Shown: in pieces, positions 17,700-27,127 of the stretch | Numbering within the stretch: the first letter of the stretch is position 1 | How the letters are laid out: each line of letters opens with the position of its first letter | DNA from: a virus | Strand: one strand, 5' to 3' | IMG/VR virus record: IMGVR_UViG_3300017917_001342 | Location: 183,669-247,668 of that record | Length of the DNA: 64,000 bases | Translations under genes and position numbers: made by a program | The notes under the pieces: model-generated | Seen by the model: the letters and a program-made list of their open reading frames with translations, nothing else | Database searches by the model: none | Told to the model about the DNA's origin: nothing

Positions 17700-19485
17700 T
17701 CTGTTTGAACAGTTTGGATCCACAAAACTTGCACAAAATGCAGAAGCAGTAATACCACCTGTTGCGATATTCCCAGATCTTGACAACAGCAACAGTTACC
17801 TGCAATATAGATTCACAACTAATATGGCTGCGGCACGAGCGATTGCCGCCGGTGATGTACCATTTAAAAAAATTGTACCGTGGGAACAGTATCTAACTGT
17901 GGTAGGCTATACCCCAGAAGAAATAGAAACTGTGCGTCTAGCAGCAGAGCAATCTGGTATGAGAATGGAAATGCTTAACACTACCCCTAGCCACGAGCCA
18001 GATTGGGTTAACAAAGTTAGCCCGGTGATGCCGTTTCATATGAGCGAAACTAAGCGTAAAACCAAAGGCAAAGGTTTGTTTGAAAGCGATGGCAAACAGG
18101 TACTGGTAGTATATCCAGGACGTTTTCAGCCGGTACACCGAGGCCACGGTGCAGTGTTTAATGCACTACAAGAAGAGTTTGGTGGCAATGTGTTTATGGC
18201 AACGTCTGATAAAATAGAACCAGATCGCAGTCCATTCAGCTATGCAGATAAATCACTAATGGCTCGTGCTGCTGGTATACCTAGCGATAAATTTGTCAAG
18301 GTTAAAAATCCCTACAGTCCAATTGAAATTACCAAACTCTACGATCCCAACAACACAGTGCTGATACTAGTTGTTGGTGCTAAAGACATGGTGGATGATC
18401 CTAGATTTAAATTTGGTAACAAAAAAGACGGATCACCTAGTTACCTACAAAAATTTAAAGATATTGCTGTAGCTGAGCCTATGAGTAAACACGGCTATAT
18501 TATGGAAGCACCCACTGTGGAATTTCTTGTATTAGGACATCCCGTTACAAGTGCTACACAGGTACGTAATCTCTATGCTAAAAGTGATAACGTAAAACGA
18601 GATAGAATACTTAAAGATCTCTTTGAACAAAACCGTGTAGAACTGAGACAACTGTTTGACAGTAAATTTGGTTCTGTGCAGGAAACTATCAGTGAATCTT
18701 TACACAGCGACCAAATTGTAGACCACATGCGCAATTTCTTAAAAATTGCACAACGTGAATTGCAATTAGCACAATTGCCTAAAATTATTTGGACTAGTTC
18801 AAGTACTGCTCATGGTGAGCGACCAACATTCGGGAAATTCCAAAATGACAACAACACTATTACAGTTAGCATTGTTAACAGGCATCCTATTGACATCATG
18901 CGTACACTTGCGCATGAACTCACGCATTACAAGCAAGATATCACAAAGGGTCTAAACGCCAACAGTGGTGATACTGGCAGTCCAGAAGAAGATGAGGCCA
19001 ATGCTATGGCAGGCCGTATTATGCGGCATTTTGATGAAAAATACCCGCATGCATTTAACGCTAAACCGGTAGTATCAGAACAAATTAAACGTAGAAGTAA
19101 AACTACTAATGAAACTGATACAACTACACCACAAACTAAAATGAATCCTGCAGATATAGAAGCAGACATGCTTGCTAATACAAGTGGTATGCCAGCGGAT
19201 CCAAATGCTGCTAAAAACCTAGCGAAAAAGCTCGGTATTAAGCTGCTTGGTAAAATGGCAGGGAAAGCTATTGCTGGACCTGTAGGTGGTGTTGTAGGTG
19301 GTGTAATAGCAGGCGAAATTGCAGACCGCGCTCTTGTTAAAGAAGAAGTCTGGGATAAACCAAATCCTGTTAAAAAACATAAAAAGCTAGATGCTGACGA
19401 TAAGGCTGCTGCAAAACGCAGAGCCAAAGCTGCTGGTAGAAAATACCCAAACATGGTTGACAACATCTGGGCTGCTAGACGATAA
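17686..19485 (+). CDS. Polyprotein: tag, duplicated domain, cytidylyltransferase-like and metallopeptidase modules
   Basis: 599 residues. The tag MKLNDLFE|Q and cuts after E133 (LFE|S) and E337 (ISE|S) separate the modules. Module 1 is the paralogue of 17253. Module 2 (134-337) is an HxGH nucleotidyltransferase: VYPGRFQPVHRGHGA at about 143, a GHPVTSATQVR block near the end, the fold of NMN or glycerol-phosphate adenylyl/cytidylyltransferases. Module 3 (338 onward) is a zinc peptidase with H410-E411-L-T-H414 and a candidate third ligand E437. The tail has a glycine zipper (AGPVGGVVGGVIAGEIAD) and a Lys/Arg-rich end (AKAAGRKYPNMVDNIWAARR). Expected to act in the infected cell after injection. 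Confidence 0.85.
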   Translation: MKLNDLFEQFGSTKLAQNAEAVIPPVAIFPDLDNSNSYLQYRFTTNMAAARAIAAGDVPFKKIVPWEQYLTVVGYTPEEIETVRLAAEQSGMRMEMLNTTPSHEPDWVNKVSPVMPFHMSETKRKTKGKGLFESDGKQVLVVYPGRFQPVHRGHGAVFNALQEEFGGNVFMATSDKIEPDRSPFSYADKSLMARAAGIPSDKFVKVKNPYSPIEITKLYDPNNTVLILVVGAKDMVDDPRFKFGNKKDGSPSYLQKFKDIAVAEPMSKHGYIMEAPTVEFLVLGHPVTSATQVRNLYAKSDNVKRDRILKDLFEQNRVELRQLFDSKFGSVQETISESLHSDQIVDHMRNFLKIAQRELQLAQLPKIIWTSSSTAHGERPTFGKFQNDNNTITVSIVNRHPIDIMRTLAHELTHYKQDITKGLNANSGDTGSPEEDEANAMAGRIMRHFDEKYPHAFNAKPVVSEQIKRRSKTTNETDTTTPQTKMNPADIEADMLANTSGMPADPNAAKNLAKKLGIKLLGKMAGKAIAGPVGGVVGGVIAGEIADRALVKEEVWDKPNPVKKHKKLDADDKAAAKRRAKAAGRKYPNMVDNIWAARR

Positions 19486-19516
19486 TTAATGCTGCAACTG
19501 CACAACGGAGGTTGTA

Positions 19517-19687
19517 GTGACATTATCAGCTAGTGACAGAGAAACACTTGGACGTATATTGTTCGAAACTGTGTGTCCAAGTAGAAATTGGCTAGATGTG
19601 TTACCAATGGAACGTAGACAGTGGGTGGCAGGCGCTGTTAAAATATATACTTTTGATTTAGATCAAATACGGCACGGCAGATACTAG
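19517..19687 (+). CDS. Small hypothetical protein with GTG start
   Basis: 56 residues starting at GTG 19517, five bases after a perfect GGAGG (19507-19511). It contains PSRNWLDVLPMERRQWVAG and ends QIRHGRY. No family recognised. It is short, but the strong ribosome site and good fit to the gap make it likely real. Confidence 0.65.
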   Translation: MTLSASDRETLGRILFETVCPSRNWLDVLPMERRQWVAGAVKIYTFDLDQIRHGRY

Positions 19688-19698
19688 TTGTTTTAAAC

Positions 19699-19704
19699 TA
19701 AATA
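19699..19704 (+). promoter_or_regulatory. T4-type late promoter candidate, leaderless arrangement
   Basis: TAAATA in AAACTAAATATCTGC with the ATG at 19710 only five bases later and no ribosome site between them. Transcription would start at or next to the A of the start codon. Confidence 0.6.
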
Positions 19705-19709
19705 TCTGC

Positions 19710-22025
19710 ATGAAAATTAGCAGTATATTCAAAAACACAACTATATTAACTGATGGCAGGTCGTGGCGTCGTGACCCTGACGACGACATGTATAGTCGCG
19801 ACAAAACATCAAAATACAAAATCAAAGATATTGTAGATGAACCGCCAGAAGAATTGGAAATCTCAGATGAAGAAAACTTCAAAGGGAAAGACCGAATAAT
19901 TAAAATTCCTCATCTGAATTGTATATTTCTCATTACTGCACATTGGCAATATAGACAATCACTTAGACATGGCAATTTAGACATTGCCATTGAAAAGCTA
20001 TCAAACTTATTTGAACGTAACTACGACGTGATATCTAAACTTCCATATGGGTCGGAGTTTGGATTAATAGATCAAAAGAATTACAAAACTGTTTTTACCA
20101 AGCGTAGATCTAAAAACGGTACTACTGTATATGCAACGAAAACCCTGCTTTCGCCTGAGATGAACCTAAGACCGTCGCAGTATTTTTTTAGAGAATCGTC
20201 TGACAACAGTGTGTTCTTAAAAGACCTTGTAAAAATGTCAGTTGGTATGCCGGACGCTGATTTTTGGATAAGACGCAGTGGCCAATTAAAAAGTCTCGGT
20301 GAACCTAGCAAACAATTTGACCCTGACAAAATAGGTATCAAAGTTACTGCTACCAATATTATAGATCCAAACTATCTCTATTATGTGTTTATGAATTTGC
20401 AAAACCAGGGCGTGTTTGCGCAAATGGCAACAGGATCAACTGGTTTACAACACATTAAAATCAGCAGTCTTGCAAAAATACCGTTTGCACTAAGTGAATC
20501 GCTAAATGAAAACGACGATGAACCTATACGTATTAGACTGCGTGGTAATGAAGATACTGCAAAGCGTTGGATCAAAAGCGTATACGATCAATTCCCAGCA
20601 AATCCGTTAAATGATCGTCAACACGTTATGCAATTTGGCGACGATGCATACGTAGTGTTTGAATTAACACCAAGTTTTAACCGCAGAGGTGCCGTAGAAG
20701 TCAAGTGGATAAGCGCACACCCACAACGCAAAGGTCTCGGTTCTAAAGCACTGAAAACGTTGCAAGATTTAGCGCAAAAGAACAATGTTATGCTTACTCT
20801 TTACCCATGGGAAAAAGGTGAGATTAGCCAACATGATCTCAAGCGTTATTATAAAAAGCATGGGTTCAGAGGCGAAGGCGGCGGTAGTGATTACATGAAG
20901 TGGGATCCGCTGAACGAAAAAGACTACGACGATATAGACGACGATGATAACCGCACACCTGACATAGAAGGTGCTAAGAAATATGTACAGGCTGTAAAAC
21001 GAGATTTTGATCAGTTTGGTGAGTTGCCAATTACTGGCATAATGAATGATTTAGAATATCGCTATAACTTAGATCCATCAACGGTTGATCAAGTTCTACA
21101 GCCTGTTAAAGACGACATTGTAATCTACATAAACACTGAATTTGGAAAAGGTGAATACAGTATATACGGTGCAGTGCGTCGTCTAGATAAACTGTACAGA
21201 TCAGGTATCAGTTGGCACGAACTGTATCGCATGTTAGATAATCACAAGCACAGTATTATAAAATACATGCTCAGTCAGATTAAAAAAGGTGCAACTGGTA
21301 TGGTAATGGAAATGACTATCATACTCAAACGTATGGGACTTGACTGGCCAGAACTTACTGCAATACAACGCAGTTTGCGTGCAGATAAGCAAGCATTGCC
21401 AGAATCATATTCAAAAGAACAACGTATTGAGTTTGCACAAAAAGCATTTGAGCGAGGTACTGTATACGGTTTTTGGCGATTAGATCTGCTTGATTTAAAA
21501 GCTAGCGAAGTACCAGGCGCTATAGAAATACTTAACGCTGATAAAGACCGTTTTATTAGTGCATTATTACGCATGGTTAAAGACGGTAGCTTTTCTGCTG
21601 TGAAATATGCATTAAAAAATTATAGACATCACGGGCTGGATTGGCCAGAACTTGATGTTATAGAACGCAGTGTTAAACAGATATCTGAATCCGACAGTTA
21701 TGATGATCTGCGTAAACGCAACATGGACAAAGTGCTTAAATCGTTTAAGCTTGGTGCGTGGAACGGCTTCAAAAATCTAGATTTTTTTAATATGAAAGCT
21801 GCTGAAGTTCCAGGTGCAGTAGAAGCGTTAGAACAGTTTAAAGAACAATTTGTTAAGATGCTGTTAACTCGCATGAAGAGTGGTGACTATGGTGATATAG
21901 GTACTGCTAGAAACCTAGCTGCTCAGATGCAAGGTGTTGGTATGAGTTGGCCGGAATTAGACATTGTTATAAAAAGTGCTAACAAAGCGTTTGATGATTA
22001 TGATAAAAGTTTAGGCAACGACTGA
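19710..22025 (+). CDS. Polyprotein: HsdS-like, GNAT and three WPEL modules
   Basis: 771 residues. It starts MKISSIFKN. Cuts are predicted after E263 (LSE|S), E403 (LNE|K), E565 (LPE|S) and E660 (ISE|S). Residues about 60-263 contain a stretch (NYLYYVFMNLQ..., ATGSTGLQHIKIS, LAKIPFAL) resembling the target-recognition domain of type I restriction S subunits. Residues about 270-400 are a GNAT acetyltransferase: QRKGLGSKAL is the acetyl-CoA loop and YYKKHGF the C-terminal signature. Residues 404-771 carry three helical modules ending LDWPEL, LDWPEL and MSWPEL. The HsdS similarity is the least certain part. Confidence 0.8.
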   Translation: MKISSIFKNTTILTDGRSWRRDPDDDMYSRDKTSKYKIKDIVDEPPEELEISDEENFKGKDRIIKIPHLNCIFLITAHWQYRQSLRHGNLDIAIEKLSNLFERNYDVISKLPYGSEFGLIDQKNYKTVFTKRRSKNGTTVYATKTLLSPEMNLRPSQYFFRESSDNSVFLKDLVKMSVGMPDADFWIRRSGQLKSLGEPSKQFDPDKIGIKVTATNIIDPNYLYYVFMNLQNQGVFAQMATGSTGLQHIKISSLAKIPFALSESLNENDDEPIRIRLRGNEDTAKRWIKSVYDQFPANPLNDRQHVMQFGDDAYVVFELTPSFNRRGAVEVKWISAHPQRKGLGSKALKTLQDLAQKNNVMLTLYPWEKGEISQHDLKRYYKKHGFRGEGGGSDYMKWDPLNEKDYDDIDDDDNRTPDIEGAKKYVQAVKRDFDQFGELPITGIMNDLEYRYNLDPSTVDQVLQPVKDDIVIYINTEFGKGEYSIYGAVRRLDKLYRSGISWHELYRMLDNHKHSIIKYMLSQIKKGATGMVMEMTIILKRMGLDWPELTAIQRSLRADKQALPESYSKEQRIEFAQKAFERGTVYGFWRLDLLDLKASEVPGAIEILNADKDRFISALLRMVKDGSFSAVKYALKNYRHHGLDWPELDVIERSVKQISESDSYDDLRKRNMDKVLKSFKLGAWNGFKNLDFFNMKAAEVPGAVEALEQFKEQFVKMLLTRMKSGDYGDIGTARNLAAQMQGVGMSWPELDIVIKSANKAFDDYDKSLGND

Positions 22026-22026
22026 C

Positions 22027-24246
22027 ATGAAGTTAGATGATATATTTGAAGCAGGCCCAAAGATAGACAACATTCATGGTATGGGTGCTGTTGGTATAAG
22101 TGGTAATATCGACTACATGGGTTTACGAGTATACGTAAAACCCAGCGTGTTTCTCAAACTTGCATACAGTCATCCTAACCTTGATACTACATACATTCAA
22201 CAACAGTTGTCGATTGGACAAGCTATCGGCGCACCGTTTCTAAGTATTGCAATACCTGAATCGTGGATCAGTCCAGATTCACATTACGAAAAAGTTGTAG
22301 AAGGTGACCTAACTGATCCTGCTGAAATCACAGGTCATGAAGGTCGTCATCGCATGGCTGCTATATTGAAGGAGTACGGAGATGTTCCTGTTGAAACACA
22401 TCTTGTGTTTAATGGTCTTCGTCGTCGTCATATTACTGATAACATGATCGAACGACTAAACAGTGATATATTAAACGAACATGGTAAACTTCTAATAGGG
22501 CCATGGTTTAGTTTAACAGAAACTATCACCGAAGCCGATGCAGATTTTATCTATCGCAATTTTCTAAAAGACATTAACATATACGGTATAACAAAAGCAT
22601 TACATAAAATTTCTCTACGTATTGAACGTGCTGATGCAGACGGTGAAGATCCAGAGACGACTAGAAGTATTTTAACTGATCACAAAGAGTTAATACTTAA
22701 AGAACTATTATCTTGGATAAAACTATGTGAATACAAAGAAGATATCTACGAAGTTATCAAAGCTATCAAGTATGTTAATAGTATAGGTATTGATTGGCCA
22801 GAATTTGAAACAATTAAAAAAGGCTGTAAAAGTATTGCCGCCTCGGCGCCGAGTAATCCTTTTCAACTTGGTTATCACGAAATTAATGAAAACTTTGCAG
22901 ATGGCAAAGGACCAGGTAGACCCGGTGATAGTCGCAGACATGGTATACCCAAACATGCAACTCTGTCACAGTTAGATAAAATTGGTAAAGGGTCTGGACG
23001 TAAGGCGCAGCTAGCACGTTGGCAAGCAAATATGCGTAGAGGTCGTGCTAAAGTTAACGAAAATGAACTAGGCAGCTACATGCCATTAGATATTGCACAA
23101 CTTAAAGAATTACTATTAGTTGTGCAAGATCAACAGGAAATTGTAGATGATCACAGTTTTGATGTAGAACCGGGAACCGTTGCATATAAGCAAATAGAAC
23201 AGGAATATCGTGCATTAACTGCTATCGAATATGTTGTAAAAAACAATATCAAAGCAATTAATAATCCCGAACTACAGCCAGGCGCTATTTTTGTATATGA
23301 TTGGGAATACGATGATGCAATTGGTGCAGCTCAATTACAAGTAACTGGTACAGTGGCCGAATTGAAATGGTTAGGTAGCTATAACAGCTCTGGTAAGCAA
23401 CTGATAAAGCAGGGATTGTCACATGCTAAAACAATGGGTGCTAAGTCTGTTAATCTAACTAGCAAATGGGGCAGTGCTGAATACTATAAAAAGCAAGGCT
23501 TTACACCAAAAGATAATGTGGCAGATAACCCAATAACAGATGTCGGTACATCATTTACAAAAGACATAGATGAAGCATCTCAACAGTATAAAAAGATCAG
23601 TCCTGAACTGATAAAAGACATTGTTGCAACTGTGCCACAGACTCGTGAAATATGGTTCCATGGTAGTAGAGCAACAGGCGCACATCGACGTGACAGTGAT
23701 TGGGATATACTAGTAGTAGTACCAGATGACATTAAAGGCAATACCTATATAGATATTATAGAACTGTTGCGTAACATAGAACGAAACTATCCGAACTACG
23801 ATATACAACCTGCTCACCCACGTAATATGATCACTAATATTGCTAGAGAAGAAGGTGTATTGTTGTGGTCACATAAACCGCCAGTTACTGAAGCCATTGC
23901 ACCACATGGCGATTTTAACAACGAATTGCGCATGATGAAAGCTGGTACTAAGCCTGCTGCAATAATTGATCCTATGGTATATGAACACATGTATAAACCA
24001 TTGGTAAATGATTACGGATGGGAAGTGGTTACATTTAAAAACAATTATGGTCGTAGATACGTAGTAGGACAGATGGGCGAATATGCTCGTATTAAACGTA
24101 TTGCTGATCTAGTTGACAACATGAATAAAAAAATGGAACAAGGTGTTAAAGCAACACCTGAGTATCATATACAATTAGGTCGCTTACTAGGTTATAGTGA
24201 ACAAGATATTGAAGATTTCTTAGAAAAAATTGCAATGAATTCTTGA
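22027..24246 (+). CDS. Polyprotein: ParB-like, WPEF, basic peptide, GNAT and nucleotidyltransferase modules
   Basis: 739 residues, the clearest example of cuts at domain borders. Tag MKLDDIFE|A. Piece 9-169 (ends ITE|A) has a ParB-like ITGHEGRHRMAA core. Piece 170-288 (INE|N) is a helical WPEF unit. Piece 289-345 (VNE|N) is a 57-residue Gly/Arg/Lys peptide (GKGPGRPGDSRRHG...RKAQLARWQANMRRG), likely nucleic-acid binding. Piece 346-516 (IDE|A) is a GNAT with YYKKQGF. Piece 517-622 (VTE|A) is a MNT/Pol-beta type nucleotidyltransferase (FHGSRATG, SDWDILV). Piece 623-739 is unassigned. The overall design fits polyvalent proteins injected with phage DNA. Confidence 0.85.
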   Translation: MKLDDIFEAGPKIDNIHGMGAVGISGNIDYMGLRVYVKPSVFLKLAYSHPNLDTTYIQQQLSIGQAIGAPFLSIAIPESWISPDSHYEKVVEGDLTDPAEITGHEGRHRMAAILKEYGDVPVETHLVFNGLRRRHITDNMIERLNSDILNEHGKLLIGPWFSLTETITEADADFIYRNFLKDINIYGITKALHKISLRIERADADGEDPETTRSILTDHKELILKELLSWIKLCEYKEDIYEVIKAIKYVNSIGIDWPEFETIKKGCKSIAASAPSNPFQLGYHEINENFADGKGPGRPGDSRRHGIPKHATLSQLDKIGKGSGRKAQLARWQANMRRGRAKVNENELGSYMPLDIAQLKELLLVVQDQQEIVDDHSFDVEPGTVAYKQIEQEYRALTAIEYVVKNNIKAINNPELQPGAIFVYDWEYDDAIGAAQLQVTGTVAELKWLGSYNSSGKQLIKQGLSHAKTMGAKSVNLTSKWGSAEYYKKQGFTPKDNVADNPITDVGTSFTKDIDEASQQYKKISPELIKDIVATVPQTREIWFHGSRATGAHRRDSDWDILVVVPDDIKGNTYIDIIELLRNIERNYPNYDIQPAHPRNMITNIAREEGVLLWSHKPPVTEAIAPHGDFNNELRMMKAGTKPAAIIDPMVYEHMYKPLVNDYGWEVVTFKNNYGRRYVVGQMGEYARIKRIADLVDNMNKKMEQGVKATPEYHIQLGRLLGYSEQDIEDFLEKIAMNS

Positions 24247-24277
24247 TTCAATATCAAATATCTAACATGCTTGTGTT

Positions 24278-25120
24278 ATGACAACAGTATTATTCAGCAT
24301 GCCTTGCCACGAAAGTCACGAGGCTATAAACATAAACATTTCAAACCTGCGTCGTTTTAATGGACTGCAACATCCAGTTGTTATTCATGCAGATTCTGGA
24401 TGGAACGAATTTGATCCAGAACGTGTAGATTTTTCCGATATCTACGTCAATCCAAGACGTTATAGAACACAACATGCACATAGTCAGATTACTACTCACA
24501 TCAGTAACTACTTGACAGCAGTAGAACAAGGTGTCGAGTTTGATTACGTTGCAGTATTTCACACTAGCGAAATGTTTGTAAAACGTGGTATGCATGATCA
24601 TATAGCACGATACGATTATGGTCTTTGGTTTACACCAGACACCCAGCCTAAAGATTTTGGTTGGCCTCCTCTACGTAACGCTATAGAAATGAATATGTTT
24701 AAGGATCTGTTTCCTGCAAATGCAGTAGACAACTATCTAGGTAATCTGCTAGAAGGCAGTTGGTGGAGCAGAGATCTTTTCAAAGAAATAGTAGATTGGA
24801 CACTTTACCACTATGATCTCGAAGATCTTCGTTTACCATGGGCAGCAGAAGAATGTTTCTTTCCTACTCTTAGCTGGCATCTAAGCGGAGGTAAACGATT
24901 TACACATCCCTATTGCGCATTTCATCATCAAGATCACTATGTACAAGATCGTACACTGATAGACAACATACGTGCAGGTAGAGATATCACCTGCTGGCAA
25001 CCTCAGAATTTTGTCTACGATTGGAAACCTATTTCTAGCGAAGGTTTTTATTCTGTTAAGCGTATCAGCAGAGACTTAGACGATCCAATTAGACATTATA
25101 TAAGTTGGCTAAAGACATGA
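24278..25120 (+). CDS. Glycosyltransferase-like protein
   Basis: 280 residues, soluble and aromatic-rich. MTTVLFSMPCHESHEAI is a beta-alpha start, FDYVAVFHTSEMFVKRG recalls the core of core-2/I-branching-type and related GT-A enzymes, and a conserved acidic patch (WAAEECFFPTL) could be the catalytic region. It has no head tag and no cut sites, unlike its neighbours. It may modify phage or host surface sugars. Assignment by general pattern only. Confidence 0.6.
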   Translation: MTTVLFSMPCHESHEAININISNLRRFNGLQHPVVIHADSGWNEFDPERVDFSDIYVNPRRYRTQHAHSQITTHISNYLTAVEQGVEFDYVAVFHTSEMFVKRGMHDHIARYDYGLWFTPDTQPKDFGWPPLRNAIEMNMFKDLFPANAVDNYLGNLLEGSWWSRDLFKEIVDWTLYHYDLEDLRLPWAAEECFFPTLSWHLSGGKRFTHPYCAFHHQDHYVQDRTLIDNIRAGRDITCWQPQNFVYDWKPISSEGFYSVKRISRDLDDPIRHYISWLKT

Positions 25121-25132
25121 TGTAATATTTGT

Positions 25133-25138
25133 TAAATA
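25133..25138 (+). promoter_or_regulatory. Late-promoter-like core, uncertain
   Basis: TAAATA in TGTTAAATATAG, directly before a terminator hairpin and with no start codon nearby, so it may be fortuitous. Confidence 0.25.
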
Positions 25139-25139
25139 T

Positions 25140-25166
25140 AGTTGAGAATTCACTCGACTGTTTTTT
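25140..25166 (+). terminator. Rho-independent terminator
   Basis: A seven-pair stem (AGTTGAG / CTCGACT, one G-T pair), a six-base loop and six Ts. It ends transcription from the glycosyltransferase side three bases before the next late promoter. Confidence 0.7.
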
Positions 25167-25168
25167 AA

Positions 25169-25174
25169 TAAATA
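25169..25174 (+). promoter_or_regulatory. T4-type late promoter candidate, leaderless arrangement
   Basis: TAAATA in TTAATAAATATCATC, five bases before the ATG at 25180, with no ribosome site. Confidence 0.65.
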
Positions 25175-25179
25175 TCATC

Positions 25180-26088
25180 ATGAGACTATTAGACATTTTC
25201 ACCCCCGATTACCTCCTGGAAGACCTTGAAGGTCAAAAAGCCCAGCGTGGTCAATTTATCAAAGATAAACTAGGTAAAGACTTTAAAGGTCTACCTGGGT
25301 ATGATGACATCGATAAGCTAATTGACAAAATTGGCGAAGTTGACCCGTCACGTAATGGCATTTACATGCCCTGGATCGCGCGGTTGGTAATCACTAAACC
25401 GGGCGAAAACCGATCTGAAGACCTTGATCGTGTTGGACAAGACTTGCAAAACTTTGAACAGTTTAAAGCACGTATTGCTAACAAAGATATTAACAGTTAC
25501 AAGAGTTTCCAACAGCTCTATGACGTAATTGAACCATTTACTAGACCACAGCCAAAAACTGCTGATCAAAAAGCCAAAGAAAAAGAAGCAGCAGAAATTG
25601 CTAAACTGAAGAATGAAATTATCACAGTTTACAATGGTCCCGAAGGTTGGATACGTATTCCTAAAACACAAGCTGCTGCGGTGTATCTAGGTCGTGGTAC
25701 TCGTTGGTGTACTGCTGCTGATCGCAACAACATGTTTAATCACTATAGTAAAAACGATAACCTGTTTGTTGTACACGATAAAGCACAGGCCAAAGCCTAC
25801 AGAGAGTTTATGGCAGACCCTGCTAATGCTGGTAAGCGTAAACCGCACAACGGTATGTATCAGATGCACATTGAAAGTGGACAGTTTGCGTCAGATGACG
25901 ACAGCAATCAAGGTATGAATGCTGTACCAGATTGGGCAAGAACTCCAATTCTTGATTACTACAAAGCTAACAATCCAAAACTAACTTGGAAGCAGATTAT
26001 GACACTGAGTACATTCGGTGACGAAAATCTTGCTGCGGGTACAGAACATGAGGATCTAATCAACCTCATGAAAGCCTATGGTATCTAA
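25180..26088 (+). CDS. Tagged protein with 'TRWCTA' domain
   Basis: 302 residues from ATG 25180; the long upstream extension contains the terminator and is rejected. Tag MRLLDIFTPDYLLE|D. Residues about 150-270 hold a domain with LGRGTRWCTAADRNNMFNHY, LFVVHD and YQMHIESGQF, a phage-associated fold with an invariant Trp-Cys-Thr-Ala; its chemistry is unknown to me, though the lone Cys could be catalytic. A Lys/Glu-rich helix (125-148) precedes it. It is expected in the head. Confidence 0.75.
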   Translation: MRLLDIFTPDYLLEDLEGQKAQRGQFIKDKLGKDFKGLPGYDDIDKLIDKIGEVDPSRNGIYMPWIARLVITKPGENRSEDLDRVGQDLQNFEQFKARIANKDINSYKSFQQLYDVIEPFTRPQPKTADQKAKEKEAAEIAKLKNEIITVYNGPEGWIRIPKTQAAAVYLGRGTRWCTAADRNNMFNHYSKNDNLFVVHDKAQAKAYREFMADPANAGKRKPHNGMYQMHIESGQFASDDDSNQGMNAVPDWARTPILDYYKANNPKLTWKQIMTLSTFGDENLAAGTEHEDLINLMKAYGI

Positions 26089-26091
26089 ACA

Positions 26092-27120
26092 ATGCGCTTC
26101 GCTGAATTGCAACCTCACACTCAATTCAGCGAAGCTGCTCTCAACTCTGTAACACAGCGTTATATTGATTCACACATAAAACACTTACTATACAAAAAAG
26201 ACCAGTATGGTCCTCGTAATGTACGTAAAGTTGTTGAATTCTTAACTGATTTACAAAATCGTTTTAAACGAGATGGCGATCCCACTACATTTGAAATCGC
26301 CGAAGTACTTGAACCATATAGACAAGATATTATAAAGTACTTGTCTAATTTGTTTGATGGTGTACCAGACAGTTATACGCCTGTATTTCAAGCAGCTATA
26401 TTAACTAATAGTGGTGTACACTGGCCGGAAATAGTTGAAATATTTGAGCCTTATCGAGAACCTATTATTAAAAGAATACTACAAACTGTGCGACACGGTT
26501 ACAGAGACAGTGATGTAGATTCTTGGGTGACAGCATTACGAGCAATTGGGGTTGATTGGCCAGAAGTAGATATCATAGAACGAAGCCGAAACGCTAGTAA
26601 ACAAATCGATGAAAACAGCTTAGTTGCTGATTCGCATAGACAATATATGCTTGATAATATTAGAGACCGTCGGTTTCATATTATCTTTTCACAATTAATC
26701 ACCTATTTCAAACCAGATCCAGTTATTGCAGATGCATTAACTAAAAACAAATCTGTTGTGCTGCAATACATATCCGATGCAATTAAGAACGGGTATTTCT
26801 TAGGTGCTGCAAAATATCTTGTTGGTTTGCAAAATGTTGGTGTTGCGTGGCCGGAACTGGAAAACATTAAAACTGCAATAAAAGTACCGTGCATAACTCG
26901 TATGCTAACAATACTAAAAAAGTCTGATTACGATAGAGACCATCTGACAAATATATTAGAAACAATAAAGTATTTGAGAAAAGCTGGACTTGATTGGCCT
27001 GAGTTAAAAATTATCAACGACGCAGCCGAAACGGAACTTGATTATCATCCCGAAGATGAAGAAGAAGAATACATCGCAACTGATGACGATCGCGGCGACT
27101 ACTACAGAGATCTCTATTAA
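26092..27120 (+). CDS. WPEL-repeat polyprotein
   Basis: 342 residues, all helical. The tag MRFAELQPHTQFSE|A would be cut after E14, and an internal IDE|N lies after E174. There are two WPEL pairs: VHWPEIVEI and VDWPEVDII (136 bases apart) in the first piece, VAWPELENI and LDWPELKII (145 apart) in the second. The C-terminus is very acidic (PEDEEEEYIATDDD), a feature shared with head core proteins. No enzyme motif. Confidence 0.85.
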   Translation: MRFAELQPHTQFSEAALNSVTQRYIDSHIKHLLYKKDQYGPRNVRKVVEFLTDLQNRFKRDGDPTTFEIAEVLEPYRQDIIKYLSNLFDGVPDSYTPVFQAAILTNSGVHWPEIVEIFEPYREPIIKRILQTVRHGYRDSDVDSWVTALRAIGVDWPEVDIIERSRNASKQIDENSLVADSHRQYMLDNIRDRRFHIIFSQLITYFKPDPVIADALTKNKSVVLQYISDAIKNGYFLGAAKYLVGLQNVGVAWPELENIKTAIKVPCITRMLTILKKSDYDRDHLTNILETIKYLRKAGLDWPELKIINDAAETELDYHPEDEEEEYIATDDDRGDYYRDLY

Positions 27121-27127
27121 ACAACGA

